Assembly (NCBI GenBank): GCA_029834535.1
Contig: JAQMWT010000081.1
Location: forward strand, 186,001-250,000
DNA length: 64,000 nt
From: Chrysophaeum taylorii
Lineage: Eukaryota; Sar; Pelagophyceae; Pelagomonadales; Pelagomonadaceae
Reading direction: 5' to 3'
The notes below the pieces were generated by a model, which was given only the letters and a program-made list of their open reading frames with translations, was not told the DNA's origin and ran no database searches. Positions 1 through 9,587 of this stretch are shown here, piece after piece (the stretch's first letter is position 1; every line of letters begins with the position of its first letter). A program made the position numbers and the translations under genes.

Positions 1-2
1 GC

Positions 3-785
3 ACCAAGGCCCCGTCGCCCGCGGGCGGCGACCTCCGGAGTTTGCTGAGCGACCAATCGCCGCAGCATCAACAACAACAGCAGCAACAACAACCGGGCGG
101 CGGCGGGTTCTCGCTCGACAACGCGTCGGCGCTCGCGCGCCAGCAGTTCGGGGCGTTGGGGACCTCGAGCGCGCCGGGGGGACGCCAACAGGTCGAGCAG
201 CAGGCGGCGCCGGGCGCGCGTCGCGACATCCAGGCTCCGAGCGTCGGAGTCGCTTCGAACGGACCGCCGCCGCAGGTCGGCGGCGGCCCGCAGGCGTCGC
301 AGCATAAGCCAGCGAGTCCGAGCGACGCGGAGAAGCAGACCAAGTACGGCCTGCTGGGGCTGCTGGACGTGATTAGGATGACGAACGCGGACCTCAACAC
401 GCTCGCGCTCGGGAGCGACCTCACGACGCTCGGGCTCAACCTCAACTCCTCGGAGTGCCTCTACTCGACCTTCGCGTCGCCGTGGGCCGAGGCCCCGACC
501 TCGCGCGAGCCCCAGTTCTCGTTGCCGCTGTGCTACTACATGCAGCCGCCGCCCCTCAAGACCTCGCACCTGACCAAGTTCCAGCTCGAGACGCTCTTCT
601 ACGTCTTCTACGCGATGCCAAAGGACGTCCTCCAGGCCTATGCGGCGCAGGAGCTCTATAATCGCGAGTGGAGTTTTCACCAGGATCTCAAGCTCTGGTT
701 CAAGCGCGGCACCGACGGCCAATTCGTTTACTTTGACATCAACTCTTGGGAGTGTCGCGTCTTTGGCGGCGCGGCCCCGCAGCAG

Positions 786-816
<31 letters not shown>

Positions 817-1037
817 CGAGCGCCGCCGCGGCTTCTTCGGGGGGTCAACCGCCGCAGCCGCCGCAGCCGCCCGCCGCGCAACAGCAACACCAGGGAGGAG
901 GAGGAGGAGGAGGAGGAGGAGGAGGAGGAGGAGGAGGAGTCGGCGGCAATCCTCCTAACTTTGCCGCCGGCCTTCTCCCCGAGAACGACGTCCGCGTCAA
1001 GTTCAACGCGACCGGACCCGCCGCGTCCTCCTCTTGA
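3..1037 (+). CDS. CNOT2: CCR4-NOT complex subunit 2 (NOT2), 3' part only
   Basis: The reading frame is open from the first complete codon of the window, so the N-terminus lies outside. The visible protein starts with a Gln-rich stretch, then carries a NOT2/3/5 C-terminal domain with the hallmark run LALGSDLTTLGLNLNS followed by a PWAEAP element, and the segments LFYVFYAMPKDVLQ and ELYNREWSFHQDLKLWF. These match the CNOT2 family domain that docks NOT3/NOT5 on the NOT1 scaffold in cytoplasmic mRNA deadenylation and decay. After the domain comes an odd tail of poly-Gln (about 785-815) and an uninterrupted glycine run encoded by GGA repeats (about 895-940). Seen: domain and repeats. Known: role of the family. 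The family call is firm; the missing 5' part cannot be judged. Confidence 0.9.
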
Positions 1038-1426
1038 CGACGTCGACGGTGGTGCGGAGACGACGGGAGGGCGGTCGAAAATATAATTTCTTCCGACGAC
1101 CGCGACGACTCACGCTCTCGTTGCTGCGAGTTGGGACGCTTAGAATCGAATCATTTGCCTCATCGCGAAGAAGACTGACTGACTGACTGACTGACTGACT
1201 GACGGACCCAAGCGCACCGACGGCCGACGGAGAGTAGTGTGAACGCTCTCTTTTCTCGCTTTTCCCGCGCCTTGGGGGAATTTGGCGCTGCACCTCCGCC
1301 GGCCGATGTGTGCTGGTGCTGGTGCTGGTGCTGGTGCTGTTTTCCCCCCTGGCACCGGCGCCCCTCCTAACTAGGTCTATTGATTGATATACACCGTAGT
1401 CCTGCCGAGAGTAGTGGCGAGGAAGC
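1038..1426. other. Intergenic region with two microsatellites
   Basis: No gene is visible between the CNOT2 stop and the next start. The stretch holds a GACT tetranucleotide tract at about 1173-1203 and a GCTGGT hexanucleotide tract at about 1309-1338. It probably contains the 3' UTR of CNOT2 and the promoter of the next gene. Confidence 0.6.
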
Positions 1427-2194
1427 ATGAAGTTGCTGTTGTTCGCATGCGCGAGCGGGCTCGTCGTGCACGTCGCGATCTTACGGGGGCCCCGACCTCT
1501 GCTTGCGAGTCCCCGGGACGACGAGGAAATGGGGAGCATCCGCGAGCGCGCGCGGCAGATTCTCCTCGCCGAGAGCGGGACATCCGAGACGGGGGCGGCC
1601 GCGGGGGCGTTGACGGGCGCGATGGTCGGGGGGCTCCTAGGGGGGCCGCTCGGGTTCGTGCTGGGGTGGACGGCAGGCTCGAACATAGGCTCTGGAAGCG
1701 GAAACGCGCGCGCCAAACTCAAGAAACTCGGGGTCGAGCCCGACTTGCTCCGCCAGGCCGAGGAGATCGCGACCGAGCTCGAGTCGGCCAAGGCGGGCGT
1801 CGAGGCGGCCGAGGCGGCGCGCGACTCGTCGCGCCGCTATACCGAGACCCTGCGCCGCGACCGCGACTCGGCGCAGAAAGCCGCCGAGGATGCCGTCCGC
1901 GCGGGCGACGACGACGCCGCGCGCCGCCACCTGCAGGGAAGGATCTCGATCGACGCCCGTGCGAAGACGGCCGACCTCCACGCCTCCGAGGCCGACCAGC
2001 GCCTCGATCGCGCGCGCTCCGACGTCGAATTTCTCCAGGGGCGCGCCCAGGAAATCGAGGACCTCATCGCGCGGATCATCGTCGGCACCGTGGATCCCTC
2101 CGTCCGCCAGAGACGAGCTGAGGTCGCCCCCCTCGAAGATCCCCTTCTCGACAAGTTCCGCGCCCTTGAGGCGAAGAAGGACCGCGCCGCCTAG
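1427..2194 (+). CDS. Unknown protein: signal/anchor, glycine zipper, coiled coil
   Basis: I do not recognise this 255-residue protein. The ATG at 1427 is followed by a hydrophobic stretch (residues 2-25) that could be a signal peptide or the first half of a bipartite plastid signal. Residues about 55-90 form a Gly/Ala-rich hydrophobic segment (AGALTGAMVGGLLGG) resembling glycine-zipper membrane motifs. Residues about 100-220 are rich in Ala, Glu, Arg and Asp with heptad spacing and look like a long coiled coil, distantly reminiscent of PspA/IM30-type membrane remodelling proteins, though no diagnostic motif proves that. Codon use resembles the neighbouring genes, which supports a real gene. 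Confidence 0.6.
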   Translation: MKLLLFACASGLVVHVAILRGPRPLLASPRDDEEMGSIRERARQILLAESGTSETGAAAGALTGAMVGGLLGGPLGFVLGWTAGSNIGSGSGNARAKLKKLGVEPDLLRQAEEIATELESAKAGVEAAEAARDSSRRYTETLRRDRDSAQKAAEDAVRAGDDDAARRHLQGRISIDARAKTADLHASEADQRLDRARSDVEFLQGRAQEIEDLIARIIVGTVDPSVRQRRAEVAPLEDPLLDKFRALEAKKDRAA

Positions 2195-2285
2195 ATGTGG
2201 TTGTAGAAGTGTGGTGTGGTGTGGTGCCCCCCACTGCTCGTGTCCTAACTACTAATCGACAGATGTTTGTCTTCTTGTTTGTCTG

Positions 2286-4800
2286 TTTGTTCGTCTTTAA
2301 ATGTCGACTGCGAAGAGGGGGGTGTGTGTGGGGAGCATGAAGGATGTGGGTGTGTTTGTGGGGTATGAGGGATGTGCCTGACGGGCGGAGATATGTACGC
2401 GGGACCTAGTCGGGCTCATCGCCGAGTCGTGGGGCAGGCGAAGGGAGGACGGGCCCCGCCCGTAGCCTAGCGGCGTAGGTCGTACGCATGCTGCCGCCGG
2501 ACGTATGTGCGACGAAGGGTGACGTCCTGCTGGTATCGGGCGGCCTGGGTGGGGTTCCCCGAGGCGGCGACATGGGCGAGGGCGGTGAGGGCACAGCGAG
2601 CCCGGCCTAATGCGTTGGCGATCCCCCACTCGCAGTAGATGCGGCGAGTTTTTTTTGGGCCGCCTTTGCCTCTGTGAAGTTGGCGCAGCCGCTTGCCACC
2701 CAGGTTCGCGCAGCGATGCGCTCTGCGCATGTTTGGGCGAGAGCGTGGCACGCCGCGCTGGCCTCACCGAAGGCACCAAAGACGAGGCCGGCGACGGTGC
2801 CGTAGCTACGTAGCCGCTGTTCGACAGGGCCCAAGAAGCCAGGCGGTGGTGCTGTACCCGGCTGGGGGATGATGGCGTCGATGCCGCGGGCGTGAGCGAG
2901 GTATTCGGAGTGGACTTGCGCTGCGCGCCGATCGACAGGCGACGGGTGGGAGGGGTGGAGGGCGTGGGCGGTGTAGAACGAACCCCAAGCGAGGGTTTTG
3001 ATGTCGTAGAGTTGCTCCTTGTTGTCGAGCGTGGTGAGGATGTCTGGGACGACGTGGCGACGGGCGAGATTGCCTCGGTACCGGCCGTAGAGGCGCGTGC
3101 GAATGGCAGGGGCGACGACGTCAGCAAAGATGCCGAAAACCTCGGACAGGGCTGGGATGCCGGCCTCTTTGACGCTGCTGTGGACGCACTCGAGCAAGCT
3201 GTCATGCCAGGTGGTCCGCGCTCCTCCGCGGTTGACAAGGTTGGCCTGCATGAGAAGCACCTTGCCGTGAGCGTCGAGAACGACGTCAGTGCCCAGAATG
3301 CGAGTGCCCACGAGGCCCGAACAAGCTGGAGAGGGGTAGCCAAAGTACTGGGCACACATCTCAGCCCAGCAGCGGTTGGGGATTTGAAGGGCAGAGCTGG
3401 GCCACGAGCTGATGAACGTGGTCGAGAAGCGATCCCATGAGGACGCCGCTACTCGAAGTGCATCGGTGATGGGAAGGGTGGCCGCAAGGCGCTGGAGTGC
3501 AGTGGCCCGAGCTGTCTCGCGCTGGGAGGTTAGAGCACGCTGGAGTTGGGGTATGAGCACGGGTGTCGAGATGGTGGGGTCGACGAGGACGCCCATGGAG
3601 ACGAATTCGTGGGAGAGAGGACCGTCGACGAGATGAACGTTGGCGGGGTCGCCGGAACCAGCGCCGCCGTGGGAAGCCAGCGTGGTACGGAGATCAGCCC
3701 GAAGTCCGTCCCACGCAGTCTCGAGTGCTCGCCCCAGGTGGCAACCGGATGCGAGGAGGTGGTGCTAACGGTGCAACTCGTTACCTGTGCGAAAAGAAGT
3801 GGCACCCAGGACCGAGGCGAGGCGGGGGAGGTAGCCAGGGACCTCCACGGCACCCGTAGGATCGTGAAGGGCGACGAGGTGTGGGAGGGCCTGGGCCGCC
3901 GTGCCAACAAAGGCGGCGGGGCTGAGGTCGGCGCAGGAGCGAATGCCGCCACCCCCACTTCGAGCAGGAAGACGGAGGCGTTGGAGGACGATGCCGGTGG
4001 AGTCAAAAACCTGACGCGGATCTGCGCCAAGTGCTGTGGCGACGAAGCTGAGGACGGCAACGTCGAAGCGGCGGAGCGCGCTCAAGGCATTGGTGGGGTA
4101 GCAGTGTTGCGCAATGTAGTCCATGCGCGGGGCGATGCAGTAGCGGCCCAACGAGTACATGCAGTGGAGGGAGACGTTCTGGAGCTTGGTGCGCATACGG
4201 CTCATGTAGCTCACCTGAGCGTCAACCTCGCGTTGCAAGGTAGCTTCGACATAGGCATCTCCGGCGTGTCCGGGGGAGCCGATGGGCACACCGTAGATTA
4301 CGAGGCCGTCGGCGACAACGGGGATACCAGCAAGAGTACGCGTGCCGTCAGGCGCAACTTGGACGTGGTCGTGAACATCGGGGTGATCAAGAAGACCCAT
4401 GCCAAGTGCCGGACAGAACGCCAGGCACTTGTCGAGGCGGAGCTCCTCGCCGCTAGCTTGGATGTCGCGGGCGTACTCCAGGAGGGCATCGACAACCGCA
4501 CGAGGGGAACCAGAGATGACGCCGTCGTCCATACCAAATCGGGCATAGCCGGCACATGAACGTAAGCGGGTGTCAAGGGCCTGTGCGGCGTCATGCGTTG
4601 CCAGACAGTACGCCGGTGGATAGGTGGGGTCGCCTTGCTGGCCGCCTTCTTGAGAGTCGAAGGGGGCGCGATCGAGGCCGGTGGGGCCGTGGAGGGCCAC
4701 CCAGGATGCCGGCCGTAATTGCTTGAACATAAAGTGGCCAAAGGCACGCAGCTTAGCGTTGGCGTGGTTTGCCCCAGATTTAGGGTAAGGATCATGTAGG
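2286..4800 (-). mobile_element. 5'-truncated non-LTR retrotransposon (LINE)
   Basis: On the minus strand this element carries a reverse transcriptase frame followed by a 3' untranslated tail at 2286-2606. The tail is recognisable as two further remnants in the window, at 49384-49715 (solo tail, same strand) and in tandem form at 54795-54957 (plus strand). Truncation at the 5' side near 4800, exactly where the outer Pif1 element resumes, is typical of LINE insertion. The junction sequences are close to TTTAAAT on one side and TTTAGGG on the other. Confidence 0.8.
2607..4800 (-). pseudogene. LINE reverse transcriptase with a single in-frame stop
   Basis: The frame runs from about 4800 down to 2607 without a frameshift and is broken only by one TAG at 3765-3767. 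The upstream part shows reverse transcriptase signatures: a QGDP element (EGGQQGDPTYP) and, in the position of the catalytic palm motif, FGMDDGVISGS. Downstream is a long conserved region with tryptophan and cysteine residues that belongs to the C-terminal part of such ORF2 proteins. No endonuclease domain remains, because the 5' end is missing. A single nonsense change in an otherwise open frame suggests a fairly young copy. Confidence 0.85.
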
Positions 4801-4806
4801 CGCGCG

Positions 4807-5373
4807 AGCCAGGCAGTGATCCTCCAAGCCGTCTACGGCGACCTTGCAGACTGTTTCCACGACCCGCGGCGGCTCTTTCAGCGCGCCATTCTCACGCCCC
4901 GTCGAAACGATGTTGTCTATGCTGACAACGCGCGCATGACCGCGGCCTTTTTTCCCGAAGACGATGCGTCGGAGTTCTTTTCGGCCGACTAGGTTGGGTC
5001 GGAAGCCGACGCCTCGCTCTTTACAGTCGAGTTTTCAACTCCCTGACAACCAACGGCATGCTGACTTTGATCGCGAGCTTAAAGTCTTCGCAACCTCGAC
5101 CCGTCGCACGGCCACTGCAACGGTACCAGATACATGATCGATCGTGTCGTGTCACCGAGGCTCCTCCAACCTGTATCCCTTAAGGCCCGCCTACGCCAAA
5201 CGATCAACAAGAGCCAGGGCCAGACGCCTCGCGAGGTCGGCGTCCTCTTGCCCAAGCCCGTCTTCTGTCACGTCCAGCTCTACGTGGCTCTCTGTCGATT
5301 GGAAACCCCGAGGATTTGCTCTTCTGGGTCGACGACTCCACCCTACTCCACACGTGCTGCGCAACACCGATAA
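4807..5373 (+). pseudogene. Decayed Pif1-like helicase fragment, copy A
   Basis: Translation across frames gives pieces in the order expected for the C-terminal half of Pif1/Helitron helicases: VYGDL, then RAILTPRRNDVV, then a FFSAD-like element, then a NSLTTNGM-like element, then RQTINKSQGQT followed by LPKPVFCHVQLYVALCR. The last two correspond to the conserved TxHKxQGxT-type and VALSR motifs of superfamily 1B helicases. Several stops and frame changes show that it is dead. Two related fragments lie at 31220-31850 and 30335-30840 on the minus strand. Confidence 0.8.
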
Positions 5374-5404
5374 GCCCCCTCCCGGCGTCTACACGCGCGC
5401 TGTA

Positions 5405-5722
5405 GGTGGGTGAACTTACTGGGACCAGGTGAACTTACTGGGGTTAGAGATTGGGACTAGGTGAGCTGAGTGACCAGGTGAACTCACTGGGACCAGGTGA
5501 ACTTACTGGGGTTTTTAGAGTAAACTCAAGGGTTGGCGGCGCGTGCGGATCAAAGCAGCTTGGATTGGCGGGGGTGAGAGCGACGAGCTCAAAGGAGTGG
5601 GTGTGAGGTAGGTGAACTTACTGACCAGGTGAACTTATATGGCGAAACTTACTGGGGCAAGGTGAACTTACTGGGGTTAGAGATTGGGACTCAGGTGAAC
5701 TTACTGGCCTGCACTTGTTGTA
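5405..5722 (+). repeat. Tandem satellite with GTGAACTTACTGGG core
   Basis: The core AGGTGAACTTACTGGG recurs many times with short spacers such as GTTAGAGATTGGGACT. A unique stretch of about 100 bp near 5520-5610 interrupts the array. The same array, including that interruption, occurs as reverse complement at 30848-31210. The array ends with CTGGCCTGCACTTGTTGTA just before the ATG of the next gene. Confidence 0.85.
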
Positions 5723-5733
5723 ACCCAAAAGGA

Positions 5734-6555
5734 ATGGCGGGTGTCGACGAGGTGAGCGGGCTTGCTGCGATGCGGCTCCTGCAGGCAGGCGTTGAGAAGA
5801 CGCCCCCCCGAAACAAAAGCGAAAACGAGAACGAAAACGGGAACGGGGAGGCCCTCGTTCGCGAGTCGTTCGCGAATGTCGCCGCCACGCGGCAACTGTT
5901 CCTGGAGGACACGTACCTCTTCGAGTGCGAGGGGTCCGTGCTCGCGAGCTCGGAGACGGAAGTCGTGCTGTCGGCGACCGTGTTCCACCCGCAGGGCGGC
6001 GGCCAGCCGAGCGACAAGGGCACGATCACCGTCGGGGATTCGATATTCGAGGTGTCGGGCGTCCGGGCGACCGCGCGCCGAGACGCGAGAGTCGTCCACG
6101 CCGGCGCCTGGGTCCGTGGCAATCCCGCGGCGGCGGGCGTCGGCGCCAAGTGCCGCGTCGACGCCGGGTACCGTCGGCTGTGCGCGCGGTTCCATTCCGC
6201 CGGCCACGCGATCGACGTCGCGATGACGCGTTCCGGAACGAGACTGCCGCCCCTCAAAGGGTACCACTTTCCCGACGGCGGGGCCTACGTCGAGTACGAG
6301 GGTTCGGTGCCGGACGCGGCCGGCCTCGTCGCGTCGCTCAACGCGCACCTCGCCGCGATAGTCGACGAAAACGGCCCGACGCGACGCCTCGTCGATCCCA
6401 GAACTGGGGACCGCGTGGTCGAGATCGCGGGCGAGAGGTGCGCGTGCGGCGGAACCCACGTGCACGCCGCTGGCGAGCTCGGACAAGTCACCGTCACCAA
6501 GGTCAAGACAAAAGCCAAAAAGCTCCGCGTCTCCTATACGGTGTCGTCGCGATAG
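5734..6555 (+). CDS. AlaX-type alanyl-tRNA editing protein
   Basis: The protein is a free-standing homologue of the editing domain of alanyl-tRNA synthetase (AlaX/AARSD1 group), which hydrolyses mischarged Ser- or Gly-tRNA(Ala). Diagnostic features are TVFHPQGGGQPSDKG (residues about 82-96), the zinc-binding HxxxH motif HSAGH (154-158) and the second zinc motif CGGTH (238-242). The length of 273 residues fits a medium AlaX. I chose the ATG at 5734 because upstream in-frame codons derive from the mobile satellite that ends at 5722. Residues 20-45 are a low-complexity Asn/Glu linker. The promoter or 5' UTR must lie in or beyond the satellite. Confidence 0.9.
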   Translation: MAGVDEVSGLAAMRLLQAGVEKTPPRNKSENENENGNGEALVRESFANVAATRQLFLEDTYLFECEGSVLASSETEVVLSATVFHPQGGGQPSDKGTITVGDSIFEVSGVRATARRDARVVHAGAWVRGNPAAAGVGAKCRVDAGYRRLCARFHSAGHAIDVAMTRSGTRLPPLKGYHFPDGGAYVEYEGSVPDAAGLVASLNAHLAAIVDENGPTRRLVDPRTGDRVVEIAGERCACGGTHVHAAGELGQVTVTKVKTKAKKLRVSYTVSSR

Positions 6556-6570
6556 CTTTTTATATATAAG

Positions 6571-8202
6571 TCAAAGGCCGTCGGCGCGCGGCGGCGGCGG
6601 CGGCGGCGCTTCGACGACCTCGAAACGCGCGGCGGCGGCGGCGGCGGCGGCGCGGTCTCGGCGAGCGCCGTTGTCGTCGCGGCGCGGGAGTTCGTTGGGG
6701 ACGACGACGAGCGAGGTGGTGTCGCGGTGGTTTTTGATCGTGTGGCGGAGGATGCCGTCGTCGTGGCGGCGCTTGAAGCGCCAGGCGAGGGGGAGGCAGA
6801 GGCGGGTAAAGATGAAGCGGCCGAGGAAGCGGGGCGGGGCCTTTCGTACCTTGTAGCGGCCGCCGTGGGTGGAGACGAGGCGGCGGTGGACGGTGAGGAG
6901 CGGCTTGGCGCCGTCGAGGACGGAGTAGTCCGGGTAGAGGTCGCGGGCCATGCCGTCGAGGCAGAGGGCGTTGATGATGAGCGTGGCGAAGTTGGCCTCG
7001 ACGCGGACCTCGTGCTTGCGGACGAGGTCGAGGACGCCTCGGACGACGTCGCCAAAGTCGACCCCGGTCCCATAGCCGCCGCAGCGGTCCCGGAAGAGGC
7101 CGACGACGTCGGCCTCGAAGGCGCGGACTTGGACGGGGGTCATGCGGGCGTTGGATCGCGAGAAAAGACGGACGCACCTCGCGGCCGCGAGAGCGTCGGC
7201 GGCGCCGAGGGCTTCGATCAGGCCGACGAAAGCCTCGGTCTCGTCGCGGGTGAGGGTCGCCACCATCCCCGCGTCGACGAGGACGAGGCGCTTGTGGTCC
7301 CACAACAGATTTCCCGGGTGGAGGTCGGCGTGCATGACGCGGTCCTCGAGGAGCATCTTGAGGTAGACGTCTTCGCCGCGGTTGACGAGGTAAGCTCCGA
7401 CCGCGGGGGAAACGGGTGTCTTGATCGAGTTGACGAGCTGGCCCTTTTCGAAGCTCTCGACGAGGAGGCTCGGGTGTGAAAATAAGGGTTCGGGAAAGCC
7501 GACGTCGCGCCAGCCGCGAAACCGCTTCCGGAACTTATCGAGCGCGACGGCTTCGGCGCCGAGGTCGGCCTGGCCCGCGAGCGTCGCCGAGAACTGGGCT
7601 ACCGTCTCCGAGAGCCGGAGCCACGGGACAAATTTATCGACCAGACGCGAGGCAGCGATCATGAGTTCGGCGTCGAGGGCGAGCGCGAGAGCGACGCGAG
7701 GATGTCTGACCTTGACGGCCACGTCGCGCCCGCGGCGCCGCGCGCGGTGGACCTGGGCGATGCTGCCCGATGCCACGGGAACCGGGTCGAAGGCCTCGAA
7801 AAAGGCTTCGATCTGCTCGCCGGTCGCGCGCCGCACGACGCTCGCCGTGTGCGCGCGACCGTGCACCGGAGCCGACGCCTGAAGCCTCGAAAGCGACTTC
7901 CGGAGCGCCTCGGGAAACAGGTCGGCGCGCGTCGCGGACCACTGCGCCCACTTCACGAAAGCCGCTCCCGCGTGGCCGAGGCTGTGCCGCAGCCAGGCGT
8001 ACCAACATCGCCGCCGGAAGATGGGAAGCACGATGGCGAGCCAAGCGCTCGATGTCACCGGCAGAAAAACCATCGTCAAAAACGCCGCGCGGATGCTCAA
8101 CCGGAGCGCCGAGATCTCGATCTCCCGTCCCGCGTCGTCCTCGACCACCCGGACGACGAATCCATTATTATTATTCGGTATTGTTGTTGCCATCGCCACC
8201 AT
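6571..8202 (-). CDS. ADCK2/UbiB-family atypical kinase
   Basis: This 543-residue protein belongs to the ABC1/ADCK/UbiB protein-kinase-like family, which supports ubiquinone or plastoquinone metabolism in mitochondria or plastids. Visible motifs are KWAQWSATRADLF (84-96, the KxGQ region with Ala for Gly), PVASGSIAQVH (142-152, the loop replacing the glycine-rich loop), the ATP-lysine motif VAVKV (161-165), the catalytic HADLHPGN (291-298) and the DFG-like VDAG (309-312). A hydrophobic segment lies at about 38-62. The pattern resembles the ADCK2 branch more than COQ8. The C-terminus is a low-complexity Ala/Pro tail. The start is 34 bp from the start of the divergent neighbour. Confidence 0.88.
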   Translation of the reverse strand: MVAMATTIPNNNNGFVVRVVEDDAGREIEISALRLSIRAAFLTMVFLPVTSSAWLAIVLPIFRRRCWYAWLRHSLGHAGAAFVKWAQWSATRADLFPEALRKSLSRLQASAPVHGRAHTASVVRRATGEQIEAFFEAFDPVPVASGSIAQVHRARRRGRDVAVKVRHPRVALALALDAELMIAASRLVDKFVPWLRLSETVAQFSATLAGQADLGAEAVALDKFRKRFRGWRDVGFPEPLFSHPSLLVESFEKGQLVNSIKTPVSPAVGAYLVNRGEDVYLKMLLEDRVMHADLHPGNLLWDHKRLVLVDAGMVATLTRDETEAFVGLIEALGAADALAAARCVRLFSRSNARMTPVQVRAFEADVVGLFRDRCGGYGTGVDFGDVVRGVLDLVRKHEVRVEANFATLIINALCLDGMARDLYPDYSVLDGAKPLLTVHRRLVSTHGGRYKVRKAPPRFLGRFIFTRLCLPLAWRFKRRHDDGILRHTIKNHRDTTSLVVVPNELPRRDDNGARRDRAAAAAAAARFEVVEAPPPPPPRADGL

Positions 8203-8236
8203 TTTCTTCTCGTCGTCTTTTGGGACTCACAAACTA
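8203..8236. promoter_or_regulatory. Very short bidirectional promoter interval
   Basis: Only 34 bp separate the two divergent start codons of the UbiB-family gene and the first propeller gene. Core promoters must overlap the 5' transcribed parts or coding regions. No TATA-like element was assigned. Confidence 0.35.
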
Positions 8237-9559
8237 ATGCCACAACAACTATGGGGGGGCATCAGATGCTACTATTTCTTGATGATGATGATGATGATGA
8301 TGATGAGAGGAGGCGCCAGGATCGAGTACTCGAGCAACAAGACCTTCGTCGCATCCAAGTACGAGGTCGGCATCTTGGGGGCGCGGCCAGCGACATTTGG
8401 GCGGGCGGATTGCTTCGACGCATCCTATGGCTTTAACCCCTCGATTGCTCTCCTCCCCGAGAATCTTCGAATCGATGGTGGCAAATACCTCGGCTCGTTC
8501 CGCCACACGCGGTCCATGTGCGGCTACATGTGCGTCCCGATCCCCGAACAGCAAGCCGAGGCAGTACACCGCGAGCGGCGGCGCGTTCCGAGGCGGGCGC
8601 ACACGTCCCTCGCTCTCTTCGATGACAAAATGCGCTTTTTGACCGACGTCGTCAGGGATGACGGAGACACCTTCGACTTGTCTCCGTACGAGGACGTGCG
8701 CCTCGAGCAATTCCACGGCGACCGCGTCTTGGCCACGGCGATGAAGTACCCCCCAAAAATGCGTTCCGGCGCGTTCGAGATCTTTTGGCTCGTCCTCGAC
8801 GCGCGCAAAGGCGGCGGCGTCGTCGCGGCGCGCGTCGAACCCCTCTATCACAAGGATGTCCACGAGGCGATCGTGGCGGGAGGTCGCAATCTCGGGGTCA
8901 TCTGGGACGGACGCCCCGACCATCCCTTCAACCTCCTCCACTGGCTCGCGCCGGGCAACGTCGACGTCCGTCGCGGCATACCCGTGCCACCCCAGCCCTC
9001 TTTTTTAAGGAAAGAAGAAGAAGAAATGTCGCCCTTCGAGGCCTCACAGACCGACCGCCGAATCCGACGCGCCCTCCACAACTCCGGCAGCCCCGTGCCC
9101 GTCGACCGCTGCCCCGGCCTCCTCCTCGCGATCGGCCACTACCACCTCAACATGATGCCGCGCGGCACCACCCGCTGGGGCAACACCTACGTCCAGCACT
9201 TTGTCGTCTTCAACGCTACGGAGCCCTACCAGCGCGTCGCCTCAAGCCCGCCGTTTTGTCTCCCCTCCCTCGACCTGGCCCTCGAGGACCATGGCAGCTC
9301 CTCGCCGCCCCCAACAAAAACCACCTGCGAGATCATCCAATTCATCGTCAGCTTCCTCATCGACCAGGATGCGCTCCTCATGACCTACGGCGTCAACGAC
9401 TGCGTCTCGGCCTACGCCTCTCTCCCCATCGCCGACGTTCTCGACTTCATCGACCCGCGCTTCGAGGCCGCCTTCTGCCGACCCCACCACTCAAGGAGGA
9501 GGGGGCGGCGTCGTCACAAAGACAAAATTACTACTACTACTGGCAAAATAATAAAATGA
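8237..9559 (+). CDS. Secretory GH130-like beta-propeller protein, paralogue 1
   Basis: This protein and its downstream neighbour are tandem paralogues. Shared blocks are FGFNPS-like (SYGFNPSIALLP), a SFRHTR block followed by CGY, an ED-VRL block, GGRNLGVIWDGRP, HWL..VDVRRG, LHNSG.P, GHYHLN, SSPPFCLPSLD and TYGVNDCVSAYASLPI. The order NPS, R, EDxR, then YGxxD near the end matches five-bladed propellers of GH130 glycoside phosphorylases and related mannosyl enzymes (GT91-like). That relation is my inference. I chose the ATG at 8237 because MPQQLW aligns with MPWVLW in the paralogue and leads into a hydrophobic anchor; it contains a run of eight Met codons. The substrate is unknown, and the C-terminus is basic. 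Confidence 0.72.
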   Translation: MPQQLWGGIRCYYFLMMMMMMMMRGGARIEYSSNKTFVASKYEVGILGARPATFGRADCFDASYGFNPSIALLPENLRIDGGKYLGSFRHTRSMCGYMCVPIPEQQAEAVHRERRRVPRRAHTSLALFDDKMRFLTDVVRDDGDTFDLSPYEDVRLEQFHGDRVLATAMKYPPKMRSGAFEIFWLVLDARKGGGVVAARVEPLYHKDVHEAIVAGGRNLGVIWDGRPDHPFNLLHWLAPGNVDVRRGIPVPPQPSFLRKEEEEMSPFEASQTDRRIRRALHNSGSPVPVDRCPGLLLAIGHYHLNMMPRGTTRWGNTYVQHFVVFNATEPYQRVASSPPFCLPSLDLALEDHGSSSPPPTKTTCEIIQFIVSFLIDQDALLMTYGVNDCVSAYASLPIADVLDFIDPRFEAAFCRPHHSRRRGRRRHKDKITTTTGKIIK

Positions 9560-9587
9560 ACGGCGGCTTGTTGTCTGTTCGTTTTCA

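Larger units (their letters stand above)
2241..5722 (+). mobile_element. Composite Pif1-type (Helitron-like) element, copy A, with a nested LINE
   Basis: The outer parts of this segment recur in inverted orientation at 30848-31935. Shared parts in order are a left edge beginning TCCTAACTACTAATCGACAG at 2244, a short AT-richer stretch, a Pif1-helicase fragment (from about 4784) and a tandem satellite ending at about 5722. In the other copy the left edge runs directly into the helicase part, whereas here a LINE of about 2.5 kb lies between them. The insertion is therefore younger than the outer element. Helitron membership is inferred from the helicase; no clear 5' TC or 3' CTRR hairpin ends could be assigned. 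Confidence 0.6.

Noticed and set aside
5629-5733. Earlier start for the AlaX-type gene
   Set aside because: The extra residues are encoded by the mobile satellite and recur, in part, at 30850-30880 without the gene.
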